Shown: positions 46,059 to 54,552 of the stretch, one piece after another | Layout of the letters: each line of letters opens with the position of its first letter | Numbering within the stretch: position 1 is the first letter of the stretch | Assembly (NCBI RefSeq): GCF_001854765.1 | Contig: NZ_LJJE01000092.1 | Span: forward strand, 124,001-188,000 | DNA from: Vibrio sonorensis | GTDB taxonomy: Bacteria; Pseudomonadota; Gammaproteobacteria; Enterobacterales; Vibrionaceae | Direction: 5' to 3' | DNA: 64,000 nucleotides | Notes under the pieces: model-generated | Told to the model about the DNA's origin: nothing | Seen by the model: only the letters and a program-made list of their open reading frames with translations | The model's database searches: none | Translations under genes and position numbers: made by a program

Positions 46059-47526
46059 CGTTGACTTCCTCTGCCTGACTTTCTTCCAACTGCTCTAAAG
46101 TGAATGGGAATGTGAGAATATCTCTAAACTCCACTTTTGGTAGTGATGCTTTCAAACCCTTCCGCTTCCATGGATAAATTTCAATCATTTGTGCAAGAAT
46201 CTTAAATACCTTTATGGCCTCTTCATCTCTATCCGCTAGAAGTATTCCTATGCGCTCGCTGCTCAAGCGAGACAGTAAATCGTTGTGACCACACATAGAG
46301 TGTGCCAGTTCGGTGCAAACGTCTAAATAAGCGGGGTCTGAGTGCTGAATCATTATGATGGAATGGTTAGACTCTTTGAGCTCTGTTTTAAACAGAACCA
46401 TTTGCTCCCACCAATAGGTTTCAGACACCATTTGGCTCAAGTGTTTATCTGGGTCGTATTCGTGTTGACCGCGGATGCGGTTAATCAGTTTGCGCGCGCG
46501 TTGTTCAAGCTGGCGCTTAGAGTTACGCGCTTTGTCTTGGCTCACTCTAGCGGTTTGCTCTCGCAACATCTCAATTGAGTACTTGCGATACTTTTTAAAT
46601 GCCTTTAGGGCGTTTTCGTAATCCCCTTGCTCTTCACAAACACGGGATTGCTGGAAACAAATTTGTGAAAGCAGTTCACCATTGTCGAAAGAAGCGGCTG
46701 ATTTTTCAGCCTTGTTCAACAATTCAGTTGCTGCGCGAGGATCTTTTTTAAGAAGCTCTAATCTCGCTCGGCTAATATAGGAGTGCGCTTTCATCCAAGT
46801 CAGATTGTGTTTTACTGCAAGCTCATGTGCCTTGGCGGTGGCTTGTTCTGCGTCTTCTAATCGCTCTAAGCCAATTAAGGCCAATCCGCGAAAATCCCAA
46901 AGTTCAGCGTGCCACGTCTTATCATCGTGATATTCAAGAGCTTCGTTTGCACCATCGAGCACGGTCAACATCTCGACGTAGTTGTTGAGTAAATAGTGGT
47001 CCCATGCGAGGAGAATTCGCGCTTTACCTTCCAGCCAACTGATACGGGTATTGTTAGCGACTTTGACCGCCAACTCATGGGTAGTACGCGCCAACTGATA
47101 TTCATTGGTAATGCGCCACACATTGCCCAATCCGATCAAGCTTTCAATTTGAAACTCAATTTCATCGACCAACGCAGATTGCTCTAGTGCATTGATCCAA
47201 AATTGTTGTGCGGAATAGTATTTTGCCTGCCCCCAGTAGTTAAGGGCGTGAATATGAAGAATTTCTGGTAAGAACTCGTCGGTATCAAGAGAACCAAGCC
47301 TAGATTGCGCTTCCTTGATCGCCTTTAATCCTCGGCGATAGTCCATCAGACACCAGTGACAGCGAGCGATGATAATTAAACATTTAATCATGCCCTCTGG
47401 ATAGAGTATTTGATTCGCCCTGATCTCACATTGCTCAGCAGCTATCAACACATTTTCGGGGTCGGACTCTATCCGCCCTCTAAGTAGTTCGATTTCCGTT
47501 TCTAGTAGGTGCTGGCTTTTGTCCAA
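46039..47526 (-). CDS. TPR-repeat protein, companion of GGDEF cyclase
   Basis: 495 aa. Helical TPR-like repeats fill residues ~20-330, then a basic coiled coil (~330-365) and a C-terminal ~130-residue region that resembles a degenerate GGDEF fold (IMIQHSDPAYLD, IGILLADRDEEAIKVF) without any GGDEF or catalytic motif. It overlaps the cyclase gene by 20 bases and has the same architecture, so the two probably arose by duplication, one having lost activity, and may form a complex. This is inference. Confidence 0.7.
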   Translation of the reverse strand: MDKSQHLLETEIELLRGRIESDPENVLIAAEQCEIRANQILYPEGMIKCLIIIARCHWCLMDYRRGLKAIKEAQSRLGSLDTDEFLPEILHIHALNYWGQAKYYSAQQFWINALEQSALVDEIEFQIESLIGLGNVWRITNEYQLARTTHELAVKVANNTRISWLEGKARILLAWDHYLLNNYVEMLTVLDGANEALEYHDDKTWHAELWDFRGLALIGLERLEDAEQATAKAHELAVKHNLTWMKAHSYISRARLELLKKDPRAATELLNKAEKSAASFDNGELLSQICFQQSRVCEEQGDYENALKAFKKYRKYSIEMLREQTARVSQDKARNSKRQLEQRARKLINRIRGQHEYDPDKHLSQMVSETYWWEQMVLFKTELKESNHSIIMIQHSDPAYLDVCTELAHSMCGHNDLLSRLSSERIGILLADRDEEAIKVFKILAQMIEIYPWKRKGLKASLPKVEFRDILTFPFTLEQLEESQAEEVNDGSTIK

Positions 47527-47653
47527 TGGGTCAATCCCTTAACAGCTTTAATATTTCCTAATGCTCTTGCATTATAGGTATACCGTTTTCCATGTCGCTA
47601 GCAAAAGCAGAAAATTGCAATCGGATTACTGGCTGACTTCACATTACTAATAA

Positions 47654-48256
47654 TTATGAAAGCAGTTCTCTCAGTGTCAAAGGTGATTGCGTCAAACCCA
47701 AGCTTTGTGCCGCCGTCATGGCATCTTTATTTTGATAGCATAAATTATGCCATGCTCTAAAAATATCCAACATGGGCAATAATCCGCCAGGACGTAACTT
47801 GCGCCTTGGTTCATTGATAAAAGCGGAAAAGAGAACTTGGAAGCGCTGTTGAAAAAACTCTACCTCACTGGTTTTTGCGTTTCTAAGCCATTGTTTTGGT
47901 TCGGAATTGTCACCTGCAAGGTAACAGACTCCCTTAGCGTTTTCTCCGTGTTGAGCAATGGCCCAACGGTCGCGCCACCAGCCCATATGTACGATGTCGA
48001 TTTTTCCAACCTCTTGACTGTTCACCCATTTTTTATCTTCCTCTACATACATTAGGTCGATATTTTGACGTTTAATACGCGGCAAACAGACACTTAATGC
48101 CGCTGAACGCAGCACGGGATCTTGGGGCATGTAAATCGAAACTCGCCTATCGTCATTGCACATCCCTAACACGTGCAGGAAATGCGCATATGAAGTGTAG
48201 GGTGGTCGAATTAACGCTCCTTTAGAAGGATAGTGAAAAGCGGCCAAGTTACCCAT
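47654..48256 (-). CDS. Zinc-ribbon/HTH cytoplasmic protein, 3' part (frame interrupted)
   Basis: C-terminal ~200 residues of a gene split by a one-base loss at about 48257-48259. In frame it reads GNVEDPMGNLAAFHYPSKGALIRPPY across the break when one C is restored (GACCCGATGG in place of GACCGATGG). With it the gene spans 47654-49128 and encodes 491 aa. No domain is recognisable in this half; the ATG at 48256 has no ribosome binding site. Confidence 0.75.
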   Translation of the reverse strand: MGNLAAFHYPSKGALIRPPYTSYAHFLHVLGMCNDDRRVSIYMPQDPVLRSAALSVCLPRIKRQNIDLMYVEEDKKWVNSQEVGKIDIVHMGWWRDRWAIAQHGENAKGVCYLAGDNSEPKQWLRNAKTSEVEFFQQRFQVLFSAFINEPRRKLRPGGLLPMLDIFRAWHNLCYQNKDAMTAAQSLGLTQSPLTLRELLS

Positions 48257-49128
48257 CGGTCTTCGACATTACCACGAGCTAAAATCGCTTGGTATTTTTG
48301 GTCGATTCGTTCTCTTAACACACCCGATAGTGGTGGAACGGTAACGCTGGTTTCCGATGCGTAATCACGAGAAACAAAACGGGCGGGAGTATGATAAGGG
48401 TCGTGATCCAAACTGCCTTGCGGTTCTTCTTGGGCGGAGTAGTTCACGTGCTGACAAAGTATATAACCACTATTGGCTTCTCCGGTCACAAACCAAAGTA
48501 CACCGTTGCTGCTTTTTGGTTGTAGCTGAGTGTAATGAGAAGCGAGCTGATACTCTTTGGCGTGGTTTACCCAACGAGCGTCAAACATGGCGAGCTTGCG
48601 CCGGCAACGACTGGCAATGTGATCGAGATGGTCGTAGAAGGTCTTAGGATTGATTTCGAGTTTTCGGCAGATTTCTCGAACCGAATAGCTCATAAACAGC
48701 AAGCCGAGAAGATTCTCTTGAAAGGCGAGTTTTTTGTTCGCTCCTGACCATTTATCGACAAAGGTGGATTGGCAAGCTTTGCAGCGGTATCGCTGTCTAT
48801 CACCACTGTAACCAAAGGCGTGGTATAGCTGTTTATGGGTGTGAACGGATTGACCGAAGTTTTCGCACTCTGCGTTGCGACAAGCAGGAAGCCCTTCGCA
48901 GTGCAAATGTCTCAGTCGATGAAGCTCATTGAGAACTTCGCGATTGTTAAGTAAGGGGGGGAAAGCGCCACATTCACGGCAAACCATCGCAGGACGTTTG
49001 GGGTTCGCATGCTGCACAACATAACGATGTGCCTCACTCAATCCAAAGTTGTTACACGCCAATGTTTTACAAAAGTTGAGCTGTAACCCGTCTGCTTCCG
49101 TTGGCAGCTTACCGCTTGTCACAATCAC
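48211..49128 (-). CDS. Zinc-ribbon/HTH cytoplasmic protein, 5' part
   Basis: N-terminal ~290 residues. Two zinc-ribbon-like cysteine clusters (CKTLACNNF...CRECG, and CRNAECENF...CKACQ) and a helix-turn-helix SVREICRKLEINPKTFYDHL resemble the DNA-binding region of IS1 InsA-type proteins, but no DDE transposase domain follows. In Vibrio a protein like this sits next to deoD, as it does here, so it is likely a domesticated, chromosomal gene rather than a live insertion sequence. The last ~14 codons are out-of-register. Confidence 0.75.
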   Translation of the reverse strand: MIVTSGKLPTEADGLQLNFCKTLACNNFGLSEAHRYVVQHANPKRPAMVCRECGAFPPLLNNREVLNELHRLRHLHCEGLPACRNAECENFGQSVHTHKQLYHAFGYSGDRQRYRCKACQSTFVDKWSGANKKLAFQENLLGLLFMSYSVREICRKLEINPKTFYDHLDHIASRCRRKLAMFDARWVNHAKEYQLASHYTQLQPKSSNGVLWFVTGEANSGYILCQHVNYSAQEEPQGSLDHDPYHTPARFVSRDYASETSVTVPPLSGVLRERIDQKYQAILARGNVEDRWVTWPLFTILLKER

Positions 49129-49144
49129 CCCCTCGGGAATTTAG

Positions 49145-49166
49145 ACTGCCGATTTTAATCGGCAGT
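49145..49166. terminator. Hairpin between deoD and zinc-ribbon gene
   Basis: ACTGCCGATT-TT-AATCGGCAGT, a perfect 10-bp stem without a T run on either side; partial terminator at best. Confidence 0.55.
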
Positions 49167-49177
49167 GTTGGTGTCAA

Positions 49178-49888
49178 TTAAAGCTTAATAGCCGTTTCTA
49201 GTGCTACTTTCATCATGTCGTTGAAAGATTTCTGTCGATCTTCAGAACTCAGTTTTTCACCGCGGATAATGTGGTCAGAAACGGTAAGAATGGTCAACGC
49301 TTTTGCACCCAGATCAGCGGCAACACCGTAGATACCTGCAGCTTCCATATCGACACCCAAGATGCCTAGCTTGTTCATCTTTTCAAAAATATCGGCTTCA
49401 GGAGTGTAGAAAAGGTCGGCCGAGAATACGTTGCCTACTTTTACAGGGACGTTTTGCTCGCGAGCTTGGCCAACGGCAGTTTCAAGTAGACCAAAATCAG
49501 CAAGTGCTGCAAAGTCGTGGTCGTTAAAACGGATGCGGTTCACTTTCGAGTCTGTAGATGCACCCATACCGATAACGACATCCATCAGGTTAACGTCATC
49601 GCGAACGGCACCACAGCTACCCACGCGGATAACGTTTTTTACGCCGTATTCAGAGATCAGTTCGTGTACGTAGATGCAGCTAGATGGGATACCCATGCCA
49701 TGGCCCATCACTGAAACTTTTTGACCTTTATAAGTACCAGTAAAACCAAACATATTGCGTACATCACAAACCTGCTTTACGTCGTCAAGGAAAGTATCTG
49801 CGATGTATTTCGCGCGAAGTGGGTCACCTGGCATCAATACGGTTTCTGCAAAATCACCTGGTTGCGCGTTAATGTGTGGGGTAGCCAT
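49178..49888 (-). CDS. deoD: Purine nucleoside phosphorylase DeoD
   Basis: 236 aa, full length. Starts ATPHINA and contains [10 protein letters not shown] (phosphate site), RVGSCGA and [11 protein letters not shown] (hexameric PNP signature). It converts purine (deoxy)nucleosides plus phosphate to base and (deoxy)ribose-1-phosphate in salvage. It lies apart from the deoCAB operon, as a stand-alone gene. A CRP site and a PurR/CytR-like palindrome lie upstream, fitting catabolite and nucleoside control. Confidence 0.96.
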   Translation of the reverse strand: MATPHINAQPGDFAETVLMPGDPLRAKYIADTFLDDVKQVCDVRNMFGFTGTYKGQKVSVMGHGMGIPSSCIYVHELISEYGVKNVIRVGSCGAVRDDVNLMDVVIGMGASTDSKVNRIRFNDHDFAALADFGLLETAVGQAREQNVPVKVGNVFSADLFYTPEADIFEKMNKLGILGVDMEAAGIYGVAADLGAKALTILTVSDHIIRGEKLSSEDRQKSFNDMMKVALETAIKL

Positions 49889-49991
49889 AATCTTTTCTCC
49901 AGTGAGACAGTGAATTTCCCATGAAATTACTGTTTGTGTTGAATTTGGTTATTCAGATGAAGCAATACTAGCTAGATCATCATGTGTCACT

Positions 49992-50007
49992 TGAGATCGT
50001 GCTCACA
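49992..50007. promoter_or_regulatory. CRP site upstream of deoD
   Basis: TGAGA-TCGTGC-TCACA matches the CRP half-sites at 9 of 10 positions, about 105 bases upstream of the deoD start. Confidence 0.65.
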
Positions 50008-50081
50008 TTTCTATCGCTAATTAGTCCAATTATAGCTGTTGATAACTAATTCTGTTGAAAGTGCAGTGCCAAACGATACGA

Positions 50082-50093
50082 CCAAACGTTTGC
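50082..50093. promoter_or_regulatory. PurR/CytR-like palindrome
   Basis: CCAAACGTTTGC holds the CAAACGTTTG core of LacI-family PurR operators. Between the divergent deoD and DUF523 promoters; either could be the target. Confidence 0.5.
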
Positions 50094-50155
50094 TTAAAAA
50101 AAGTCAGTTTTTTACTGATCGAAACTGAAAAGCGGTCGTAAATCTAAAGTATAAA

Positions 50156-50225
50156 TTATACAAAAATCCTTCTTGTACAACTTTAAAAGAGGATCTATAG
50201 TTATACAAGAAATGGCCTTGTACAA
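50156..50225 (+). promoter_or_regulatory. Duplicated MerR-type operator
   Basis: Four TT[AG]TACAA octamers at 50156, 50173, 50201 and 50218. They form two identical units (TTATACAA, nine bases, TTGTACAA), repeating every 45 bp; the second ends 15 bases before the ATG at 50241. Likely bound by the MerR protein encoded in the same operon. Confidence 0.7.
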
Positions 50226-50240
50226 CATGTGAGGTGTGAA

Positions 50241-51206
50241 ATGAGCAATGACAAAATAAGCAGAGAAATCAAAGTTGGTATTAGTTCATGTGTGTTGGGA
50301 GACAAAGTTCGTTTTGATGGCGGACATAAACTCAGTCGCTTCGTGACTAAAGAGTTATCACCTCACTTTTCATTTGTACCCGTTTGCCCCGAAGTGGGAG
50401 CTGGTCTACCCGTCCCGCGACCAACCATTCGCCTGGTGAAAAAAGAGCAGCAGATAGCAGTAGTAGAAACAAAAGATCAATCTAACGATCACACTCAAGC
50501 TATTGAAGCATTTTCCAAAAAGAAGGTAGAAGCCCTCGCTGAACAGCAGTTATGTGGTTATATCGTATGTGCAAAATCGCCAACCTGTGGGATGGAGCGC
50601 GTTAAAGTGTACGGCCAACACAATGCCGAAAAGGAAGGGGTTGGTATCTACACGCGTGAGCTAATGACAAGAATGCCTTGGCTACCAGTGGAAGAAGACG
50701 GTCGTCTTAATGATCCAGTGCTGAAAGAAAATTTTGTCACTCGTGTCTATTGCCTGAATGACTTCTACCAGAGCATAGGTGATGAGCCAACTCGCGATAA
50801 AATCGTTAAGTTCCATTCTCGCTACAAATTGACATTAATGGCTCACCATCCGCTAGCTTACCGAAAATTAGGAAGATTAGTGGCCGGTATTAGTAACTAC
50901 TCGATTGATGAGTTTGTTGTTGAATATCGTACACAGTTGATGCAAGCGCTTGCCAACAGAGCAAGCAGAAAGAACAACACCAATGTTCTCATGCATTTGC
51001 AAGGCTACTTCAAGCGCAGTTTAAACAAGCAAGATAAAGCAGAACTGAGAAAAGTAATTGATGATTATCGAACTGGTCTGCTGCCCTTACTAGCACCATT
51101 AACACTAATTAAGCACTATTTAGCTATTTATCCGGACGCCTACTTGGCCACACAGCGCTACTTAGAACCTTATCCTCAAGAGCTTAGACTGAGATATGCA
51201 TTGTAA
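50241..51206 (+). CDS. DUF523/DUF1722 protein (YbgA-like)
   Basis: 321 aa from ATG at 50241, with GAGGTG as RBS; a GTG four codons earlier is less likely. N-terminal DUF523 (IGISSCVLGDKVRFDGGHK, CPEVGAGLPVPRPTIRL, CAKSPTCGMERVKVY) carries conserved cysteines; C-terminal DUF1722 (~190-305) contains HHPLAYRKLGRLV. This two-domain protein is repeatedly found beside photolyase genes; its biochemical role is unknown. It overlaps the MerR gene by 11 bases. Confidence 0.9.
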   Translation: MSNDKISREIKVGISSCVLGDKVRFDGGHKLSRFVTKELSPHFSFVPVCPEVGAGLPVPRPTIRLVKKEQQIAVVETKDQSNDHTQAIEAFSKKKVEALAEQQLCGYIVCAKSPTCGMERVKVYGQHNAEKEGVGIYTRELMTRMPWLPVEEDGRLNDPVLKENFVTRVYCLNDFYQSIGDEPTRDKIVKFHSRYKLTLMAHHPLAYRKLGRLVAGISNYSIDEFVVEYRTQLMQALANRASRKNNTNVLMHLQGYFKRSLNKQDKAELRKVIDDYRTGLLPLLAPLTLIKHYLAIYPDAYLATQRYLEPYPQELRLRYAL

Positions 51207-52011
51207 TAAAGACGTTTACACGATTAAAGAAATTGCCGAAATAACGGGTGTGAAGCCCGTAACTTTAAGAGCTTGGCAGCGACGCTATAACTTGATTTCC
51301 CCTCAAAGAAGCGAGAAGGGGCACCGCAGATATACCGAAGATGATGTGATAGCGATAAAACAGGTTCAAGAGTGGCTCTCTCGCGGTGTGTCAGTTAGCA
51401 AAGTGGCGGCAATCATTGCCAAAGAAAGAGAAACCGGCGACCAAGGTGATCTGCTCCCTAGTACTAGCAAGGATTTGGAAGAGGTAAAAGCGGTTATGGA
51501 TGCTTTAGCTGCGACAAACCTCAACAAAGCCGCAAGCGTTGTCAGCCAAGTGTTTAAGGAGTATCCCATCAAGGTGTGTTACTCAAGTTTTTATTTGCCT
51601 TGCCGCCATGCTATCCATCAACTTAACGCAAAAGCAAAGCAGCTTTCCTTGAGCATTTTTGAAGAACTAGTGTGCAAAGAGTTAGACAAAGAGCTAGAGG
51701 TTTTGGCTAAGGGAACTGGCAAAGAACAAGTGATTATCGCGACTCAGCAAGCCAATCAAAGGATTGAAGCTCTGTTTTGGTATGGTCTACAGAACTTTCC
51801 AGCTAAGCGCGTAGCGGTGTTTGAAAACATTACTAATGCCGCTTCTTTGCAGCCTTTATTGCTATCGGAGAATGTAGTTAAAGTCATCTTTTTCACTGAA
51901 AATGAGTTGAACAAGCAGACAAAAACAACACTGTCAGACCTTTCGTTGGAGTATGGCGACAAGTTCGTTGTAGCGAATAGTCACTCAGATATAGAAGAGA
52001 CTGAACGATGA
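51196..52011 (+). CDS. MerR-family regulator of photolyase operon
   Basis: 271 aa. The MerR DNA-binding domain occupies residues ~7-75 (YTIKEIAEITGVKPVTLRAWQRRYNLI ... GHRRYTEDDV). The C-terminal part is long and helical, in the position of the B12-binding light sensor of CarH/LitR relatives, but the cobalamin motif DxHxxG is not evident, so it may have lost or never had the cofactor. Overlaps both neighbours. It probably regulates its own operon through the octamers at 50156-50225. Confidence 0.85.
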   Translation: MHCNKDVYTIKEIAEITGVKPVTLRAWQRRYNLISPQRSEKGHRRYTEDDVIAIKQVQEWLSRGVSVSKVAAIIAKERETGDQGDLLPSTSKDLEEVKAVMDALAATNLNKAASVVSQVFKEYPIKVCYSSFYLPCRHAIHQLNAKAKQLSLSIFEELVCKELDKELEVLAKGTGKEQVIIATQQANQRIEALFWYGLQNFPAKRVAVFENITNAASLQPLLLSENVVKVIFFTENELNKQTKTTLSDLSLEYGDKFVVANSHSDIEETER

Positions 52012-53426
52012 ACATTGTCTGGTTTCGCCGAGATTTAAGGTGTGATGACAACCCTGCTTTGGCCGATGCGTTGCGAACTGAGCAACCCACTATTGCGGTC
52101 TATATTGCTACCCCAGAGCAGTGGAAATACCATGGTATGGCCCCAATCCAAGCCGACCTGATCTATCGCAGGTTGTTTGAGCTTCAAAGTGAGTTAGCTG
52201 AGTTAGGTGTGCCGCTGATTTATCAACAGGTTGGTGACTTTAATAGCAGTGCTGAGTGGTTGATGACACTTGCCGTGCGAACTCAGGCTAAAACTATTTA
52301 CTTCAACAAAGAGTACGAACTCAATGAGGTGGTTAGAGACAAACAGCTAAAAGGGTTAGCCGAGCGTGAAAGTGTTGAGTGTAAAAGCTTTGATGACAAA
52401 TGTATTTTTGTACCCGGTTCAGTAGTAAACGGCAGTGGAGACTATTACAAAGTCTTTACCCCTTTTAAAAATGCGTGCTTGAAACGCCTAATGACTTCTG
52501 GTGTGCAAATTGAACCGCTTAAGGTTAAGCAGACAAACACGCCAATTCTTGATTCTGAAATTGAAGAACTCTCTCTTGATAGCCCGTTCGATTACATTCG
52601 AGAACCAAGCAAGGTATACAAAGCCAAACGCAGCGAGATTTTAGGGTTGCTGAGAACCTTTGTGGCTGAAAAAGCCTCACACTACCACCTTCAACGCGAC
52701 TATCCTTTTGTCGACGGAACCAGCCAACTATCCCCGTATTTGGCGATTGGTGCACTTTCCGCTCGACAGTGTGTAGCGCGTTTATGGTATCAAAAAAGTG
52801 TGCTAAACGAAGGGGAGTCCATCTGGCTATCGGAATTGATTTGGCGCGATTTCTATCAGCATCTACTCCATTTTCGTCCAGACCTAAGTAGAGGCAAAAG
52901 TTTTCACCCTTGGGGAGAAACGCTTAGTTGGAAGAGTTCTAAAGATCATTTTGAAAGATGGAAAAGCGGTCAAACTGGATACCCGATTGTTGATGCTGCT
53001 ATGCGTCAGCTTAATGCGACAGGTTGGATGCACAACCGACTTAGAATGATAGTGGCCAGCTTCTTAACTAAAGACCTGCATATTGATTGGCACTTAGGTG
53101 AAAGCTATTTTATGTCTAAGCTGGTGGATGGTGATTTCGCAGCAAACAACGGTGGCTGGCAATGGTGTGCATCAACAGGGTGTGATGGGCAACCTTACTT
53201 TCGAATATTTAACCCGACGACTCAAGGAGAGCGATTCGACCCGACTGGAGATTTTGTTCGTCATTGGGTGCCTGAACTTTCATCGATAGCGGGTAAAAAG
53301 GTTCACAACCCATCTAAGCATGTAAATGTGAAGAGTTTGTCATATCCCGAACCTATTGTTGATCACAGTGCTGAGAGAAAGCTAACCTTAGAGCTATACA
53401 AGCTTGCCAAGGATAATAGTGAATGA
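52008..53426 (+). CDS. phrB: Deoxyribodipyrimidine photolyase
   Basis: 472 aa, normal length for class I CPD photolyase. N-terminal antenna-binding Rossmann domain begins NIVWFRRDLR; C-terminal FAD domain has WRDFYQHLL, TGYPIVDAAMRQL, GWMHNRLRMIVASFL and a WHLGE region with the electron-transfer tryptophans. It repairs UV cyclobutane dimers using light. ATGA overlaps join it to the MerR gene before and the transpeptidase gene after. Product and function are well supported. Confidence 0.95.
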   Translation: MNIVWFRRDLRCDDNPALADALRTEQPTIAVYIATPEQWKYHGMAPIQADLIYRRLFELQSELAELGVPLIYQQVGDFNSSAEWLMTLAVRTQAKTIYFNKEYELNEVVRDKQLKGLAERESVECKSFDDKCIFVPGSVVNGSGDYYKVFTPFKNACLKRLMTSGVQIEPLKVKQTNTPILDSEIEELSLDSPFDYIREPSKVYKAKRSEILGLLRTFVAEKASHYHLQRDYPFVDGTSQLSPYLAIGALSARQCVARLWYQKSVLNEGESIWLSELIWRDFYQHLLHFRPDLSRGKSFHPWGETLSWKSSKDHFERWKSGQTGYPIVDAAMRQLNATGWMHNRLRMIVASFLTKDLHIDWHLGESYFMSKLVDGDFAANNGGWQWCASTGCDGQPYFRIFNPTTQGERFDPTGDFVRHWVPELSSIAGKKVHNPSKHVNVKSLSYPEPIVDHSAERKLTLELYKLAKDNSE

Positions 53427-54328
53427 TCTGCCGCTTAATGTTTTTTTGTTGTTTGTTAAGCCTGCCTTCGATGGCCGCGACCTACGATTTGCCCTTGGAA
53501 GGTAGTAACCTTATTGGTAGAACCCAGTTTCACAAAGTTGAAGCCGGAGAAACCATGGCGCAAATAGCCAAAAAATACGATGTTGGTTTTCTGTCTCTTA
53601 TGGCAGCAAATAAAGGTGTTGACCCTTTCTTGCCAGATGAAGACTACGTATTAACTATCCCCAGTCAAATTATCCTTCCCCATTCAGTGAGAGAAGGGAT
53701 AGTAATCAATTTAGCTGAGCTGCGACTTTATTATTTTGAACGAGATAAAGTCCATGTCTTTCCAGTCGGTATTGGCCGTATTGGCCGCGATACACCGGAA
53801 ATGGAAACCACGATAAGCCAAAAAAGGCCAAATCCCACTTGGACGCCAACCGATACCATTAGAAAAGAGTACTTAGCAAAAGGGATAACACTTCCTCCCG
53901 TCGTTCCCGCCGGACCGGAAAATCCGTTAGGCGAGTATGCTTTGCGCCTAGCTTATGGAGCTGGTGATTATTTGATACACGGTACAAATAAGGACTTTGG
54001 CATAGGTCTTCGCGTGAGTTCTGGCTGTATTCGCATGGAACCCCAAGACATAGAATGGCTATTTAACCAAGTCGCACTAGGCGTTAAAGTCACGATCATC
54101 GATGAACCCGTGAAGATGAGCCTAGAACCAGATAGAAGTGTGTTTATTGAGGCACATGAGCCACTTACAAGAAGTGATGGCAGTAAAAAGCGCTTAGTGA
54201 TTCCTGATGAGTTAACTTGGTGGCTAGATGAATTTGGTTATTCTGATGCTAAAGCAAGAGCGGTAATCATGACGCAGAATGGCGTTCCCACCGAAGTGGT
54301 GCCCCCGTCATTTGGCGAACCAATCTGA
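53423..54328 (+). CDS. L,D-transpeptidase with LysM domain (ErfK/YbiS-like)
   Basis: 301 aa. Signal peptide ends near residue 18 (SMAAT). A LysM peptidoglycan-binding domain (~35-78) is followed by a YkuD catalytic domain with HGTNKDFGIGLRVSSGCIRM; the nucleophile is Cys202. It forms 3-3 peptide cross-links or attaches Braun lipoprotein. It is the last gene of a four-gene operon with photolyase, an unusual functional mix that is known from other vibrios. Terminator at 54341. Confidence 0.92.
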   Translation: MICRLMFFCCLLSLPSMAATYDLPLEGSNLIGRTQFHKVEAGETMAQIAKKYDVGFLSLMAANKGVDPFLPDEDYVLTIPSQIILPHSVREGIVINLAELRLYYFERDKVHVFPVGIGRIGRDTPEMETTISQKRPNPTWTPTDTIRKEYLAKGITLPPVVPAGPENPLGEYALRLAYGAGDYLIHGTNKDFGIGLRVSSGCIRMEPQDIEWLFNQVALGVKVTIIDEPVKMSLEPDRSVFIEAHEPLTRSDGSKKRLVIPDELTWWLDEFGYSDAKARAVIMTQNGVPTEVVPPSFGEPI

Positions 54329-54340
54329 AGGCTAAAATAA

Positions 54341-54369
54341 AGAAAGGGTCTGCAATGCAGGCCCTTTCT
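54341..54369 (+). terminator. Terminator after photolyase operon
   Basis: AGAAAGGGTCTGC-AAT-GCAGGCCCTTTCT, 13-bp stem with one G-U pair; T tract weak. Confidence 0.8.
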
Positions 54370-54514
54370 ATTCCAACCAGATCAGGTAATTACTTAGTAT
54401 AATCAATAGTGGTTTCTAGAACCCAGTAAAATCAAGGCTTTCACTGCAATTTCAATGCCTTACAAAATACCCATTTAATCAATGTCACTCAATGTTCATC
54501 AATATCAATAAAAA

Positions 54515-54534
54515 TTGTCGCCACTTTGTCGCCA
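54515..54534. promoter_or_regulatory. Probable integrase arm-type direct repeats
   Basis: TTGTCGCCA twice with an 11-base period, 19 bases from the integrase stop. Inverted copies occur at 5618 and 5666 beside the decayed element. Confidence 0.5.
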
Positions 54535-54552
54535 TTTTTGGGTAAGAAGTGG

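Noticed and set aside
47654..49128. Active IS1-type insertion sequence
   Set aside because: No DDE transposase domain, no terminal inverted repeats and no target duplication were seen; the neighbourhood looks conserved.
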